Source of the DNA: Betaproteobacteria bacterium
GTDB taxonomy: Bacteria; Pseudomonadota; Gammaproteobacteria; Burkholderiales; Casimicrobiaceae
Assembly: GCA_016861105.1 (NCBI GenBank)
Contig: BOKS01000013.1
Span: 89,128 to 153,127 of the forward strand
Reading direction: 5' to 3'
Length of the DNA: 64,000 nt
Part shown: piece after piece, positions 28,206-37,713 of the stretch
Position numbering within the stretch: position 1 is the stretch's first letter
Layout: each line of letters opens with the position of its first letter
The notes under the pieces: model-generated
Told to the model about the DNA's origin: nothing
Databases searched by the model: none
The model's input: the letters and a program-made list of their open reading frames with translations, nothing else
Made by a program: the position numbers and the translations under genes

Positions 28206-29174
28206 TCAGTCGGCGTACACGCCGGCCTTCTGGATGATCGGCGTCCACTTGTCGATCTCGGCCCTGAGGTGCGTGCGCAGGCCGTCGGGCGTGGCCTTCT
28301 CCTTGCCCACGACCTGCGAGCCGAGCTCGGCCATCTTCTGCACGAACCCCGGGTCGGCGATCGCCTGCTGCAGCGCGCTCACGAGCCGGTCGACCGCCGG
28401 CTTCGGCGTGCCCTTCGGCGCGTACACGCCGTGCCAGACGTTGACCTCGAAGCCGGGCAAACCCGCCTCCGCGGCCGGCGGAAGCTCCTTCAGCGAATCG
28501 ACGCGCGTCTTCGACGTGACGGCGTAGGCCTTGATGCGACCGGACTTGATGTAGCTCGTGGTGTTCGTCGTCTGGTCGCAGAGCACGTCCACCTGCCCGC
28601 CGAGCAGGTCGTTGATCGCCGGCGCGGTGCCCTTGTAGGGCACGGTCGTCAGGTCGGCCTGGATCGCGCTCATGAACAGGAGGCCGCACAGGTGCGAGGC
28701 CGCGCCCAGCCCCGCGTTGGCCAGCGTCACCTTGTCCTTGTTGGCCTTGACGTAGTCGACGAGCCCCTTGAAGTCGTTCGGAGGCAGGTCCTTCCTGGCG
28801 ATGAACGTCATCGGCACGTCGACCACCTGGCCGATGTGCTCGAAGTCCTCGAGCGGCTTGTACGGCAGCTTGCGGTAGAGCGCGGGCGCGGTCGACATGC
28901 CGATGTGCGCGAGCATGATCGTGTAGCCGTCGGCATTCGCGCCCTTGAGCTTGGCCGGCGCGATCGTGCCGCCCGCGCCGGGCACGTTCTCGACGACGAT
29001 CGTCTGGCCGAGCGCCTTGCCCATCGCCACGCCGAGCGCGCGCGCCACGGTGTCGGTGGGGCCGCCGGCCGCGAAGGGGACGTACAGCGAGATCGACTTC
29101 GTCGGATACGGCTGGGCGGACGCCGCCGCCGCGAACGCGAGGGCGGCTGCCCCCGCGAGGAACCTGCTCGTCAT
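28206..29174 (-). CDS. Bug/TctC family tripartite tricarboxylate transporter receptor
   Basis: A 322-residue periplasmic solute receptor. Signal peptide at 1-21 (FLAGAAALAFAAAASAQ), then the family opening YPTKSISLYVPFAAGGPTDTVARALG, VVENVPGAGGTIAPAKLK, and NAGLGAASHLCGLLFM with VPYKGTAPAINDLLGGQVDVLCDQTTN, which matches the Bug fold's ligand loops. These receptors are greatly multiplied in Burkholderiales and bind carboxylates such as citrate, nicotinate or malate; the ligand here is unknown. The inner ATG is chosen because it starts the signal peptide and follows GGGAG. No TctAB membrane genes are nearby, so it is an orphan receptor. Confidence 0.92.
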   Translation of the reverse strand: MTSRFLAGAAALAFAAAASAQPYPTKSISLYVPFAAGGPTDTVARALGVAMGKALGQTIVVENVPGAGGTIAPAKLKGANADGYTIMLAHIGMSTAPALYRKLPYKPLEDFEHIGQVVDVPMTFIARKDLPPNDFKGLVDYVKANKDKVTLANAGLGAASHLCGLLFMSAIQADLTTVPYKGTAPAINDLLGGQVDVLCDQTTNTTSYIKSGRIKAYAVTSKTRVDSLKELPPAAEAGLPGFEVNVWHGVYAPKGTPKPAVDRLVSALQQAIADPGFVQKMAELGSQVVGKEKATPDGLRTHLRAEIDKWTPIIQKAGVYAD

Positions 29175-29247
29175 GGGAATCTCCCGGCAATGGGAAAGTT
29201 GGGGTCGGGGCCCCGGCGCCGCCGTGGGCCGGGCGCGAGGCGCGCGC

Positions 29248-29253
29248 ATTCTA
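29248..29253 (-). promoter_or_regulatory. predicted -10 box of the Bug receptor gene
   Basis: The minus strand reads TAGAAT about 73 nt upstream of the ATG, in the 263-nt divergent region between the Bug receptor and ndk. No -35 is evident. Confidence 0.3.
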
Positions 29254-29390
29254 GCCGTCCCGCCGGCCACGGCGAGCGCCGGGCGAGTAGACCGTCGCGC
29301 GGGCGCGCAGGTTCGCGCCGGGCCGCGGCCACGGCAAAGCCCGTCCCGGCGCAAAGCCGGTCCCGGCGGCTGCCGCAGCGGCGACGGGGA

Positions 29391-29399
29391 TGCTATAAT
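29391..29399 (+). promoter_or_regulatory. extended -10 promoter of ndk and the following operon
   Basis: TGCTATAAT is a perfect extended -10 element, followed by an unusually AT-rich leader (TTTGAATTTACTTGCAA) in this very GC-rich genome. It lies 38 nt before the ndk ATG and probably drives ndk-rlmN-pilW-rodZ and onward. Confidence 0.7.
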
Positions 29400-29437
29400 T
29401 TTGAATTTACTTGCAAATGTCCCTGCCGGAGCCCCCG

Positions 29438-29863
29438 ATGGCCGTCGAACGCACCCTGTCGATCATCAAGCCGGATGCCGTCGCGAAGAACGCGATCGGG
29501 CAGATCCTCGCCCGCTTCGAGCAGGCCGGCCTGCGCATCGTCGCCGCTCGCATGACGCAGCTCTCCCGCGCGCAGGCCGAGGGCTTCTATGCCGTCCACC
29601 GCGAACGGCCGTTCTTCAAGGACCTCGTCGCGTTCATGACGTCGGGGCCGGTGATGATCCAGGTGCTCGAAGGCGAAGGCGCGATCGCGCGGAACCGCGA
29701 CCTGATGGGCGCGACCGACCCGAAGAAGGCCGCGCCCGGCACGATCCGCGCCGACTTCGCGCAGTCGATCGACGCGAACGCCGTCCACGGGTCCGACGCG
29801 CCCGAGACGGCGCGCGTCGAGATCGCGTACTTCTTCCCCGCGCTCGAGATCCACTCGCGCTGA
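29438..29863 (+). CDS. ndk: nucleoside diphosphate kinase
   Basis: A 141-residue enzyme that equalises nucleoside triphosphate pools by a phosphohistidine ping-pong mechanism. [15 protein letters not shown] (4-18) opens the family. The active-site histidine is in NAVHGSD (about 115-121), and the nucleotide loop residues [21 protein letters not shown] are intact. The ATG with GGAG eight bases upstream is used; an ATG nine codons earlier lies in the leader. It is the first gene of the long plus-strand housekeeping array. Confidence 0.98.
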   Translation: MAVERTLSIIKPDAVAKNAIGQILARFEQAGLRIVAARMTQLSRAQAEGFYAVHRERPFFKDLVAFMTSGPVMIQVLEGEGAIARNRDLMGATDPKKAAPGTIRADFAQSIDANAVHGSDAPETARVEIAYFFPALEIHSR

Positions 29864-29879
29864 CGGGGGATCGGGTGCG

Positions 29880-31094
<1,215 letters not shown>

Positions 31095-31118
31095 GAACCC
31101 CGGGTCCCGGAACCACCG

Positions 31119-31943
31119 ATGCGCCTCGTCCTCGCCGCCCTCGCCACCGCGCTCGCCCTCGCCGGCTGCCAGACCGTCCCGTTCGGCCCGGCGGCGCCGC
31201 CGCAGCCGCCGCCGCCGCAGGGGCCGCAGATCCAGCCCGCGCCGCAGCCGCGGGTGCAGCAGCAGGAGGTGACGCCGCGGCAGCGCGCGGAGGTCCACGC
31301 CGACCTCGCGGCCGGCTACTACGAGCGCGGCCAGATGGACGTGGCGCTGGAGGAGCTCGGCATCGCCGAGAAGCTCGACGCGACCTATCCGCGGATCTAC
31401 AACCTCTACGGACTCGTCTACACGGTGATGGGCGAGCTTCCGCGGGCGGAGACGAACTTCCGCCGCGCGCTGGAGCTCGCGCCCAACGACTCCGAGGCCC
31501 GCCACAACTGGGGCTGGTACCTGTGCACGCACGGCCGCGCGCGCGAGTCGATCGCCGAGTTCGAGGCGGCGATCCGCAACCCGCTGTACCGGACGCCGGA
31601 GGTCGCGCTGGTCAATGCGGGCAAGTGCAGCGCCGCGATCGGCGACACCGCCGCGGCCGACCAGTACTTCCGCCGCGCGCTGCAGCTGCGTCCCAACGAT
31701 CCGACCGCGGCCTACAACCTCGCGCTGCTCGGCTACAAGTCGCAGCGCGTGCCCGAGGCGCGCGCCCTGATGCGCATCGTCATGCAGCAGACGACGCCGC
31801 CGCCGGAGGCGCTGTTCCTCGGCATGTGCGTGGAGCGCAGGCTCGGCGACGCGCAGGCCGAGCAGTCGTACGCGCTGCAGCTGCGCAACCGCTACCCCGA
31901 CAGCGCGGAGGCGCGCGCCATCGGGCCGGGGGCCTGCGAGTGA
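31119..31943 (+). CDS. pilW: type IV pilus biogenesis/stability lipoprotein PilW (PilF)
   Basis: A 274-residue outer-membrane lipoprotein. The signal peptide ends in the lipobox LAGC (14-17) and is followed by a Pro/Gln-rich linker (about 20-45). The rest is TPR repeats: ADLAAGYYERGQMDVALEELGIAEKLDATYPRIYNLYGLVYTVMGELPRAETNFRRALELAPND and onward. PilW/PilF pilotins help PilQ secretin assembly. The place between rlmN and rodZ is the standard one in beta- and gammaproteobacteria. The stop overlaps the rodZ GTG. Confidence 0.93.
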   Translation: MRLVLAALATALALAGCQTVPFGPAAPPQPPPPQGPQIQPAPQPRVQQQEVTPRQRAEVHADLAAGYYERGQMDVALEELGIAEKLDATYPRIYNLYGLVYTVMGELPRAETNFRRALELAPNDSEARHNWGWYLCTHGRARESIAEFEAAIRNPLYRTPEVALVNAGKCSAAIGDTAAADQYFRRALQLRPNDPTAAYNLALLGYKSQRVPEARALMRIVMQQTTPPPEALFLGMCVERRLGDAQAEQSYALQLRNRYPDSAEARAIGPGACE

Positions 31944-32887
31944 GCGAGGCGGAAGGCGCCGCGCCGCCGCCGGCGATCGACGTCGGCGCGTGGCTGCGCG
32001 CCGCGCGCGAGCAGGCCGGGCTGTCGATCGACGCCGCGGCGCAGCAGCTCAAGCTGGCGCCGCGGCAGGTCCGCGCGCTCGAGGAAGGTCGCTATGCCGA
32101 CCTGCCCGGCCGGACGTTCGTGCGCGGCTTCGTGCGCAACTACGCGCGGCTGCTGAAGCTCGATCCGGAAGAGGTCGTCGCCGCGCTGCCCGGCGCCGAC
32201 GCGGTCCCGGCGCTCGGCGGGCCGTCGATCGGGTCGACCGCACGGCCGATGGGCGAGCTCCCGCTCGCGCAGGGCCCGCGCGCCTCGTGGTCGCGCTGGG
32301 CGATCCCGATCGCGCTGGCCGCGGCCGTCGCCGTGGCCGCCTTCTACGAGTGGATGCGCCCCGACGAGCGGACACGCACCGAAGTCGGCGGCCCCATCCC
32401 GTTCGCGCCGGCCGAGCCGGCGCCGCCGGCCGCCGACGCCGGCACCCCGCTGCCCAACCCGCTGAGTGGCGGCGCGCCCGGGGGCGAGACGCCGCCGCTC
32501 CCGGCAGGCGGTGCGACGACGCCGGCGGACCCGTCGTCCGCGGCGCCCGCGCCCCCCCTGCCCGTCGCACCCGCGCCCGCGGAGGCGCCGCCCGCCGCCC
32601 CGCCGGCGAATGCCACGCCGACCGCCCCGATCCGTACCGCCGCCACCGGCGAGGCGACGCTGGTCATCCAGTACCGCGCGAGCGCCTGGACGCAGGTGAA
32701 GGACGCCTCCGGCCAGGTGCTGCTGGTCACCGACGGCGCGCCCGGCACTTCGCGAACGGTGACGGGCACGCCGCCGTTCGACCTCGTGCTGGGCAACGCC
32801 TCCGAGGCGAGCGTCACCTGGCGCGGCCAGCCGTTCGACCTCGCGCCGCACGTGCGCGCCAACGTCGCGCGCGTGCGCCTGCCTTAG
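31940..32887 (+). CDS. rodZ: cytoskeletal protein RodZ (HTH plus DUF4115)
   Basis: A 315-residue bitopic membrane protein that links MreB filaments to the cell-wall machinery. The N-terminal HTH_25 domain covers about 14-80 (VGAWLRAAREQAGLSIDAAAQQLKLAPRQVRALEEG). A single helix lies at about 116-133 (WAIPIALAAAVAVAAFYEW). A Pro/Ala-rich periplasmic linker (about 150-230) leads to the DUF4115 domain (ATLVIQYRASAWTQVKDASGQVLL to the end). The GTG start overlaps the pilW stop (GTGA). The TAG stop is completed by the first base of MITE copy 2. Confidence 0.93.
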   Translation: MSEAEGAAPPPAIDVGAWLRAAREQAGLSIDAAAQQLKLAPRQVRALEEGRYADLPGRTFVRGFVRNYARLLKLDPEEVVAALPGADAVPALGGPSIGSTARPMGELPLAQGPRASWSRWAIPIALAAAVAVAAFYEWMRPDERTRTEVGGPIPFAPAEPAPPAADAGTPLPNPLSGGAPGGETPPLPAGGATTPADPSSAAPAPPLPVAPAPAEAPPAAPPANATPTAPIRTAATGEATLVIQYRASAWTQVKDASGQVLLVTDGAPGTSRTVTGTPPFDLVLGNASEASVTWRGQPFDLAPHVRANVARVRLP

Positions 32888-33153
32888 GGCCTGTTCACGC
32901 TATGGACACGAGCGCGCTGCGAAGCGAAAAGGGCCGTGGGCCAGGCGCAAGGCCGCAAGGCGGGTCGGGAACCCGGCGAGGACTTGCAACGACGCCCACG
33001 GCCCTGTTCGCCGCAGCCCGGAGGGAAGGGGCGCGCCCGCGCGCCCCTCGTTGTGCTCGCCTTGCGAGTACGCTCGGCATTCGCGGCGGCGAGCGCCGCG
33101 ATGGACACGCGGGCGCGACCGTTCGCGCATGCGGCCATGGCGTGAACAGGCCC
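32887..33153. mobile_element. MITE-like element, copy 2 (267 bp, TA-flanked)
   Basis: Terminal inverted repeats are GGGCCTGTTCACGCTATGG (32887-32905) and CCATGGCGTGAACAGGCCC (33135-33153), with one mismatch. TA flanks it on both sides (32885-32886 and 33154-33155). The first 135 or so bases match copy 1 at roughly nine in ten positions by eye, in the same orientation, including the internal palindrome built on GCGAAAAGGGCC. Copy 2 carries about 82 extra bases before the right end. The extra part contains ATGGACACGCGGGCGCG, which resembles the segment next to the left end. It lies between rodZ and ispG inside an operon: its left TA is in the rodZ stop and its right end abuts the AGGAGG of ispG. 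Confidence 0.8.
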
Positions 33154-33166
33154 TAGGAGGTTGCGC

Positions 33167-34450
33167 ATGGAACGCCCCGCGATCGTCCGCCGCCGCACGC
33201 GCACCGCGCGCGTCGGCCCGGTGGCCATCGGCGGCGACGCGCCGATCGTCGTGCAGTCGATGACCAACACCGACACCGCCGACGTCGCGGCCACCGTCGC
33301 GCAGGTGAGGGCGCTCGCGGACGCGGGCTCGGAGATCGTCCGCGTCACCGTGAACACCGCGGAGGCGGCCGACGCGGTGCCGCGCATCCGCGAGCGGCTC
33401 GACGCGCTCGGCTGCGGCGTGCCGCTCGTCGGCGACTTCCACTTCAACGGTCACAAGCTGCTGGCCGCGCATCCCGACTGCGCGCGCGCGCTCGCCAAGT
33501 TCCGCATCAACCCGGGCAACGTCGGCAGGGGCAGCAAGCGCGATCCGCAGTTCGCGATGATGATCGAGCTGGCGCTGCGGCACGACAAGCCGGTGCGCAT
33601 CGGCGTCAACTGGGGCAGCCTCGACGCCGACCTCCTCGCGCGGATGATGGACGACAACGCGAAGGCGGCCGCGCCGCTGTCCGCGGAAGGGGTGATGCGC
33701 GAGGCGCTGGTCGCGTCGGCGCTCGACAGCGCGCAGCGCGCCGAGGCGCTCGGCCTGCACGGGGACCGCATCGTGCTCTCGTGCAAGGTCTCCGACGTCC
33801 AGGACCTGATCGTCGTCTATCGCGAGCTCGCGCGGCGCTGCGACTATCCGCTGCACCTCGGGCTCACCGAGGCGGGCATGGGGAGCAAGGGGATCGTCGC
33901 GTCGACCGCCGCGCTGGCCGTGCTGCTGCAGGAAGGCATCGGCGACACCATCCGCGTGTCGCTGACGCCGGAGCCGGGCGGCGACCGCACGCAGGAGGTG
34001 GTCGTCGCGCAGGAGATCCTGCAGACGATGGGGCTGCGCTCGTTCGCGCCGATGGTGACCGCGTGCCCGGGGTGCGGCCGCACGACGTCGACGACCTTCC
34101 AGGAGCTCGCCGCGCGCATCCAGGCGTACCTGCGCGGCGCGATGCCTCAGTGGCGCGCTCGCTATGCGGGCGTGGAGGACATGCACGTGGCGGTCATGGG
34201 CTGCGTGGTGAACGGCCCCGGCGAGTCGAAGCTCGCGAACGTCGGCATCTCGCTGCCCGGCACCGGCGAGTCGCCGGTCGCGCCGGTCTACGTCGACGGC
34301 GTCAAGACCGTGACGCTGAAGGGCGAGCGCATCGCCGAGGAATTCCAGCAGATCGTCGAGGACTACGTGCGCGCGACCTACGGCGGCGAGGAGCGCGCGC
34401 CGTCGCTGGACCCGGAGCGGCGCACGGTGCCGCTGAAGGTGATCGTGTGA
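33167..34450 (+). CDS. ispG: 4-hydroxy-3-methylbut-2-enyl diphosphate synthase (IspG/GcpE)
   Basis: A 427-residue [4Fe-4S] enzyme of the MEP isoprenoid pathway that turns MEcPP into [36 protein letters not shown] opens the TIM-barrel part. The cluster cysteines lie in [14 protein letters not shown] and in [14 protein letters not shown], with the glutamate typical of the C-terminal domain. The length exceeds E. coli IspG (372) because of extra segments usual in betaproteobacteria. The ATG follows a perfect AGGAGG (33155-33160) by six bases; that ribosome site touches the end of MITE copy 2. The stop overlaps the hisS GTG. Confidence 0.97.
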   Translation: MERPAIVRRRTRTARVGPVAIGGDAPIVVQSMTNTDTADVAATVAQVRALADAGSEIVRVTVNTAEAADAVPRIRERLDALGCGVPLVGDFHFNGHKLLAAHPDCARALAKFRINPGNVGRGSKRDPQFAMMIELALRHDKPVRIGVNWGSLDADLLARMMDDNAKAAAPLSAEGVMREALVASALDSAQRAEALGLHGDRIVLSCKVSDVQDLIVVYRELARRCDYPLHLGLTEAGMGSKGIVASTAALAVLLQEGIGDTIRVSLTPEPGGDRTQEVVVAQEILQTMGLRSFAPMVTACPGCGRTTSTTFQELAARIQAYLRGAMPQWRARYAGVEDMHVAVMGCVVNGPGESKLANVGISLPGTGESPVAPVYVDGVKTVTLKGERIAEEFQQIVEDYVRATYGGEERAPSLDPERRTVPLKVIV

Positions 34451-35760
34451 CGGAAGCGAATCTCGCGCCCGCCGCGAAGGCGCCCGCGCGGCTGCAGGCC
34501 GTGCGCGGCATGAACGACGTGCTGCCCGACGAGGCCGCGCTGTGGGAGCGCTTCGAGGGCGCGGTGCGGCGCGTGCTCGACCTGTACGGCTACCGCAACG
34601 TGCGCGCGCCCGTGGTCGAGCCCACGCCGCTGTTCGTGCGCGCGATCGGCGCGGCCACCGACGTCGTCGAGAAGGAGATGTACACGTTCGAGGACAAGCT
34701 GTCGGGCGAGAGCCTGACGCTGCGTCCGGAGGCGACGGCCGGCATCGTGCGCGCGGCCATCGAGCACAACCTCTGCTACGAGCGCGGGCAGCGCGTGTGG
34801 CTCACGGGCCCGATGTTCCGCCACGAGCGGCCGCAGAAGGGCCGCTACCGCCAGTTCCACCAGGTGGACGTCGAGGCGCTGGGCTTTCCCGGTCCCGACG
34901 TGGACGCCGAGCAGATGGTGCTGCTCGCGCGCCTGTGGCGCGAGCTCGGCCTCGCGGACGGCATCCGCCTGACGATCAACTCGATCGGCGATCCGGCGGA
35001 GCGGCGCGCGCACCGCGCGGCGCTGATCGCGTACTTCGAGCGGCACGAGGACGCGCTCGACGCGGACGCGCGGCGGCGGCTGCACGCCAACCCGCTGCGC
35101 ATCCTCGACAGCAAGAACGAGGCGATGCGCGAGGTGATCGACGGCGCGCCGAAGCTGCTCGACCGCCTCGGGCCCGCCTCGCGGGCGCACTTCGACGGGC
35201 TGACCGCGCTGCTCGACGAGGCCGGCCTGCGCTTCGAGGTCGACCCGCGGCTCGTGCGCGGCCTCGACTACTACAACCGCACGGTGTTCGAGTTCGTCAC
35301 CGACCGCCTCGGCGCGCAGGGCACCGTCGCCGGCGGCGGGCGCTACGACGGCCTGTTCGAGCAGCTCGGCGGGCGGCCGACGCCGGCCTGCGGCTTCGCG
35401 ATCGGCGTCGAGCGCATGGTCCTCATGCTGAAGGACGCCGGCCGCGACGCCGGCCGCGCGCCGCTCGCCTACGTCGTCCACGCGGGCGCCGCGGCCGCAC
35501 CGCTCGCGCGGCGCGTCGCGGAGATGCTGCGCGACGCCGGGCACGCCGTCGTGCTCAACGCCGCAGGCGGCAGCTTCAAGTCGCAGATGAAGCGGGCGGA
35601 CGCGAGCGGCGCGCGCTTCGCCCTCGTCATCGGCGACGACGAGGCGGCGCGCGGCGTCGTCGGCGTCAAGCCGCTGCGCGAGGGCGGCGACCAGCTCGCG
35701 CTCGCCGCGGGCGAGCTCGCGCCGTGGCTCGCCGCGCACGCGCGTGCCGGCGGCGGCTGA
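34447..35760 (+). CDS. hisS: histidyl-tRNA synthetase
   Basis: A 437-residue class II synthetase. [19 protein letters not shown] is the usual N-terminus. Motif 2 is around [19 protein letters not shown]. The histidine-specific [32 protein letters not shown] lies at about 273-305, and motif 3 is [12 protein letters not shown]. The C-terminal anticodon-binding domain begins near LAYVVHAG. The GTG start overlaps the ispG stop (GTGA); ispG-hisS-yfgM-bamB-der is a conserved cluster. Confidence 0.97.
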   Translation: MTEANLAPAAKAPARLQAVRGMNDVLPDEAALWERFEGAVRRVLDLYGYRNVRAPVVEPTPLFVRAIGAATDVVEKEMYTFEDKLSGESLTLRPEATAGIVRAAIEHNLCYERGQRVWLTGPMFRHERPQKGRYRQFHQVDVEALGFPGPDVDAEQMVLLARLWRELGLADGIRLTINSIGDPAERRAHRAALIAYFERHEDALDADARRRLHANPLRILDSKNEAMREVIDGAPKLLDRLGPASRAHFDGLTALLDEAGLRFEVDPRLVRGLDYYNRTVFEFVTDRLGAQGTVAGGGRYDGLFEQLGGRPTPACGFAIGVERMVLMLKDAGRDAGRAPLAYVVHAGAAAAPLARRVAEMLRDAGHAVVLNAAGGSFKSQMKRADASGARFALVIGDDEAARGVVGVKPLREGGDQLALAAGELAPWLAAHARAGGG

Positions 35761-35788
35761 ACCACGGAACCACCGGACCAGGAAAGAC

Positions 35789-36493
35789 ATGGCGGTCTAC
35801 GACCTCGAAGAGCAGGAAAAACTCGACGACCTCAAGGCGTTCTGGAAGCGCTGGGGCAACGCGATCTCGGCGGCGATCATCGCCGTGTGCCTCGCCTACA
35901 TCGCCGTGCAGGGCTGGCGCTGGTGGCACGCGCGCGAGGCCGAGCAGGCTTCGGTGCTCTACGGTGCGGTGGCGGCCGGGGTGCGCGACAAGGACCCCGC
36001 CAAGGCGCGCGACGCGATGGCGCAGCTCGCCTCGAAGCACGCCGGTTCCGGGTACGCACCGCGCGCGGCGCTGGTGTTCGCGAAGCTCCTGTGGGACAGC
36101 GGCGACAAGGCCGGCGCGAAGGCGCAGCTGCAATGGGTGATCGAGCGGGCCGGCGACGAGGAGATCAAGGCCGTCGCGCGCTACCGGCTCGCCGAGGCGC
36201 TGCTCGACGAGAAGAACGTCGACCAGGCGCTCGCGACGCTCGACGCGAGGCACCCCGACGCCTTCGCCGGGCTCTACGCCGACCTGCGGGGCGACGCGCT
36301 GGCCAGCGCGGGACGCGCCGCCGAAGCGCGCACCGCCTACCAGACCGCGCTCGCGAAGCTCGATCCGAAGTCCGTCTACCGCAACTACGTGCAGGTGAAG
36401 CTCGACGCGCTCGGCGGCGCGCCCGCGCCCGTCGCACCGGGCGGATCGGCAGCCGCGGCGACGGCGGCACCCGCGCCGGCCGCGCCGCGATGA
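35789..36493 (+). CDS. yfgM: YfgM family tetratricopeptide protein (SecYEG-associated)
   Basis: A 234-residue protein of the UPF0070/YfgM family. The N-terminal cytoplasmic segment AVYDLEEQEKLDDLKAFWKRWGN precedes one helix (about 26-42, ISAAIIAVCLAYIAVQGWRWW), then TPR-like repeats in the periplasm (ARDAMAQLASKHAGSGYAPRAALVFAKLLWDSGDK). In E. coli YfgM works with PpiD at the Sec translocon. The C-terminus is Ala/Pro-rich. The start follows an AGGAAAG. The stop overlaps the bamB ATG (ATGA), matching the usual yfgM-bamB pair. Confidence 0.92.
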   Translation: MAVYDLEEQEKLDDLKAFWKRWGNAISAAIIAVCLAYIAVQGWRWWHAREAEQASVLYGAVAAGVRDKDPAKARDAMAQLASKHAGSGYAPRAALVFAKLLWDSGDKAGAKAQLQWVIERAGDEEIKAVARYRLAEALLDEKNVDQALATLDARHPDAFAGLYADLRGDALASAGRAAEARTAYQTALAKLDPKSVYRNYVQVKLDALGGAPAPVAPGGSAAAATAAPAPAAPR

Positions 36494-37689
36494 CCATGCG
36501 CAGCACCGCCGCGCGCGCGGCCGCCGCGCTGGCCGCCGCCCTGCTGGCGGCGTGCGGCACGACGCCGTCGTGGAATCCGATGACGTGGTCGCTGCCGGCG
36601 CCGTCGTTCGACTGGTTCAGCGGGCGCGGTGCCGCCAACAAGCCGGGGGCGATGCCCGCGCTCACGCCCACCGCGACGCCGGCGATCGCCTGGCAGGCGA
36701 GCGTGGGCCGCGCCCGTCCCGGGATCGCGCCGGCGGTGGTCGGCGACGCCGTCTATGCCGCGGCCGCCGACGGTACGCTGACCCGCCTCGCGGCGGACAG
36801 CGGCCGCAGCGTCTGGCGCATCGCCGCCGGCAAGCCCCTGTCCGCGGGCCCCGGGGCCGACGCGGCGGTGGTCACCGTGGGGACCGACAAGGGCGAGGTG
36901 CTCGCCTTCGACACCGACGGCAAGGCGCTGTGGACGGCGCGCGTTTCCTCCGAGGTGCTCTCGCCCCCCGTGGTCGCCGACGGCGTCGTCGTGGTGACGT
37001 CGGGCGACGGACGGGTCTTCGGGCTCGCGGCCGCCGACGGCGCGACGAAGTGGGTGCACCAGCGGACCAATCCGCCGCTGACGGTGCGCAACACCGCCGG
37101 CGGCGTCGCGAGCCGGGGAGGCGTGTTTCTGGGGCAGGCCGGCGGCCGCCTGCTCGCGATGGACGTGCAGACCGGCACGATCGGCTGGGACGGTGCGGTC
37201 GCGAGCCCGCGCGGCGCCACCGAACTCGAGCGGATCGCCGACGTCACCAGCCGGCCGGTCGTCGAGGAGCGGCAGGCGTGCGCCGTCGCGTTCCAGGGCC
37301 GCGTCGCGTGCTTCGAGATCGTGCGCGGCGGCCTCGTCTGGTCGCGCGACGTGTCGAGCCTGTCGGGCATCGGCGCCGACCCCGCGGCGTACTACGTCGC
37401 CGACGAGGCGGGCGCCGTGCAGGCGCTCGACAAGGCGACGGGGGCGTCGCTGTGGAAGCAGGACGTCCTCGCCCCGCGGAAGCCGCGGGCCGTGCAGGCG
37501 GTCGGCGGGGACTTCGTCGCCGTCGTCGACGTCGAGGGCGTCGTGCACCTGCTGGCTGCGGCGACCGGCGCCTACGTCGGCCGCGCGAGCACCGACGGCA
37601 GCGCCCCCACCGGACAGCCGATCGCGCTGGGCGAGCGCATCGTCTGGCAGTCGACCGCGGGGACCGTCTACGCGCTCGGCGCGCGGTAG
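36490..37689 (+). CDS. bamB: outer membrane assembly lipoprotein BamB
   Basis: A 399-residue lipoprotein of the BAM complex, which inserts beta-barrel proteins into the outer membrane. The signal peptide ends at the lipobox LLAAC (about 17-21). The rest is an eight-bladed PQQ-like propeller with repeated G-V-Y/F-ALD--TG--W motifs, for example DAVYAAAADGTLTRLAADSGRSVWR and AGAVQALDKATGASLWKQDV. The ATG overlaps yfgM by 4 nt and der follows 24 nt later. Confidence 0.95.
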   Translation: MTMRSTAARAAAALAAALLAACGTTPSWNPMTWSLPAPSFDWFSGRGAANKPGAMPALTPTATPAIAWQASVGRARPGIAPAVVGDAVYAAAADGTLTRLAADSGRSVWRIAAGKPLSAGPGADAAVVTVGTDKGEVLAFDTDGKALWTARVSSEVLSPPVVADGVVVVTSGDGRVFGLAAADGATKWVHQRTNPPLTVRNTAGGVASRGGVFLGQAGGRLLAMDVQTGTIGWDGAVASPRGATELERIADVTSRPVVEERQACAVAFQGRVACFEIVRGGLVWSRDVSSLSGIGADPAAYYVADEAGAVQALDKATGASLWKQDVLAPRKPRAVQAVGGDFVAVVDVEGVVHLLAAATGAYVGRASTDGSAPTGQPIALGERIVWQSTAGTVYALGAR

Positions 37690-37713
37690 GGCCTGCGCGC
37701 CGCCGCGCGACGC

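Noticed and set aside
32900..33156. Short frames within the MITE copies (for example translations containing GPVHAM or RSEKGRG)
   Set aside because: They arise from the repeat itself, lack starts with ribosome sites and overlap both strands of a palindrome; such strings may appear as spurious tails in annotated proteins.
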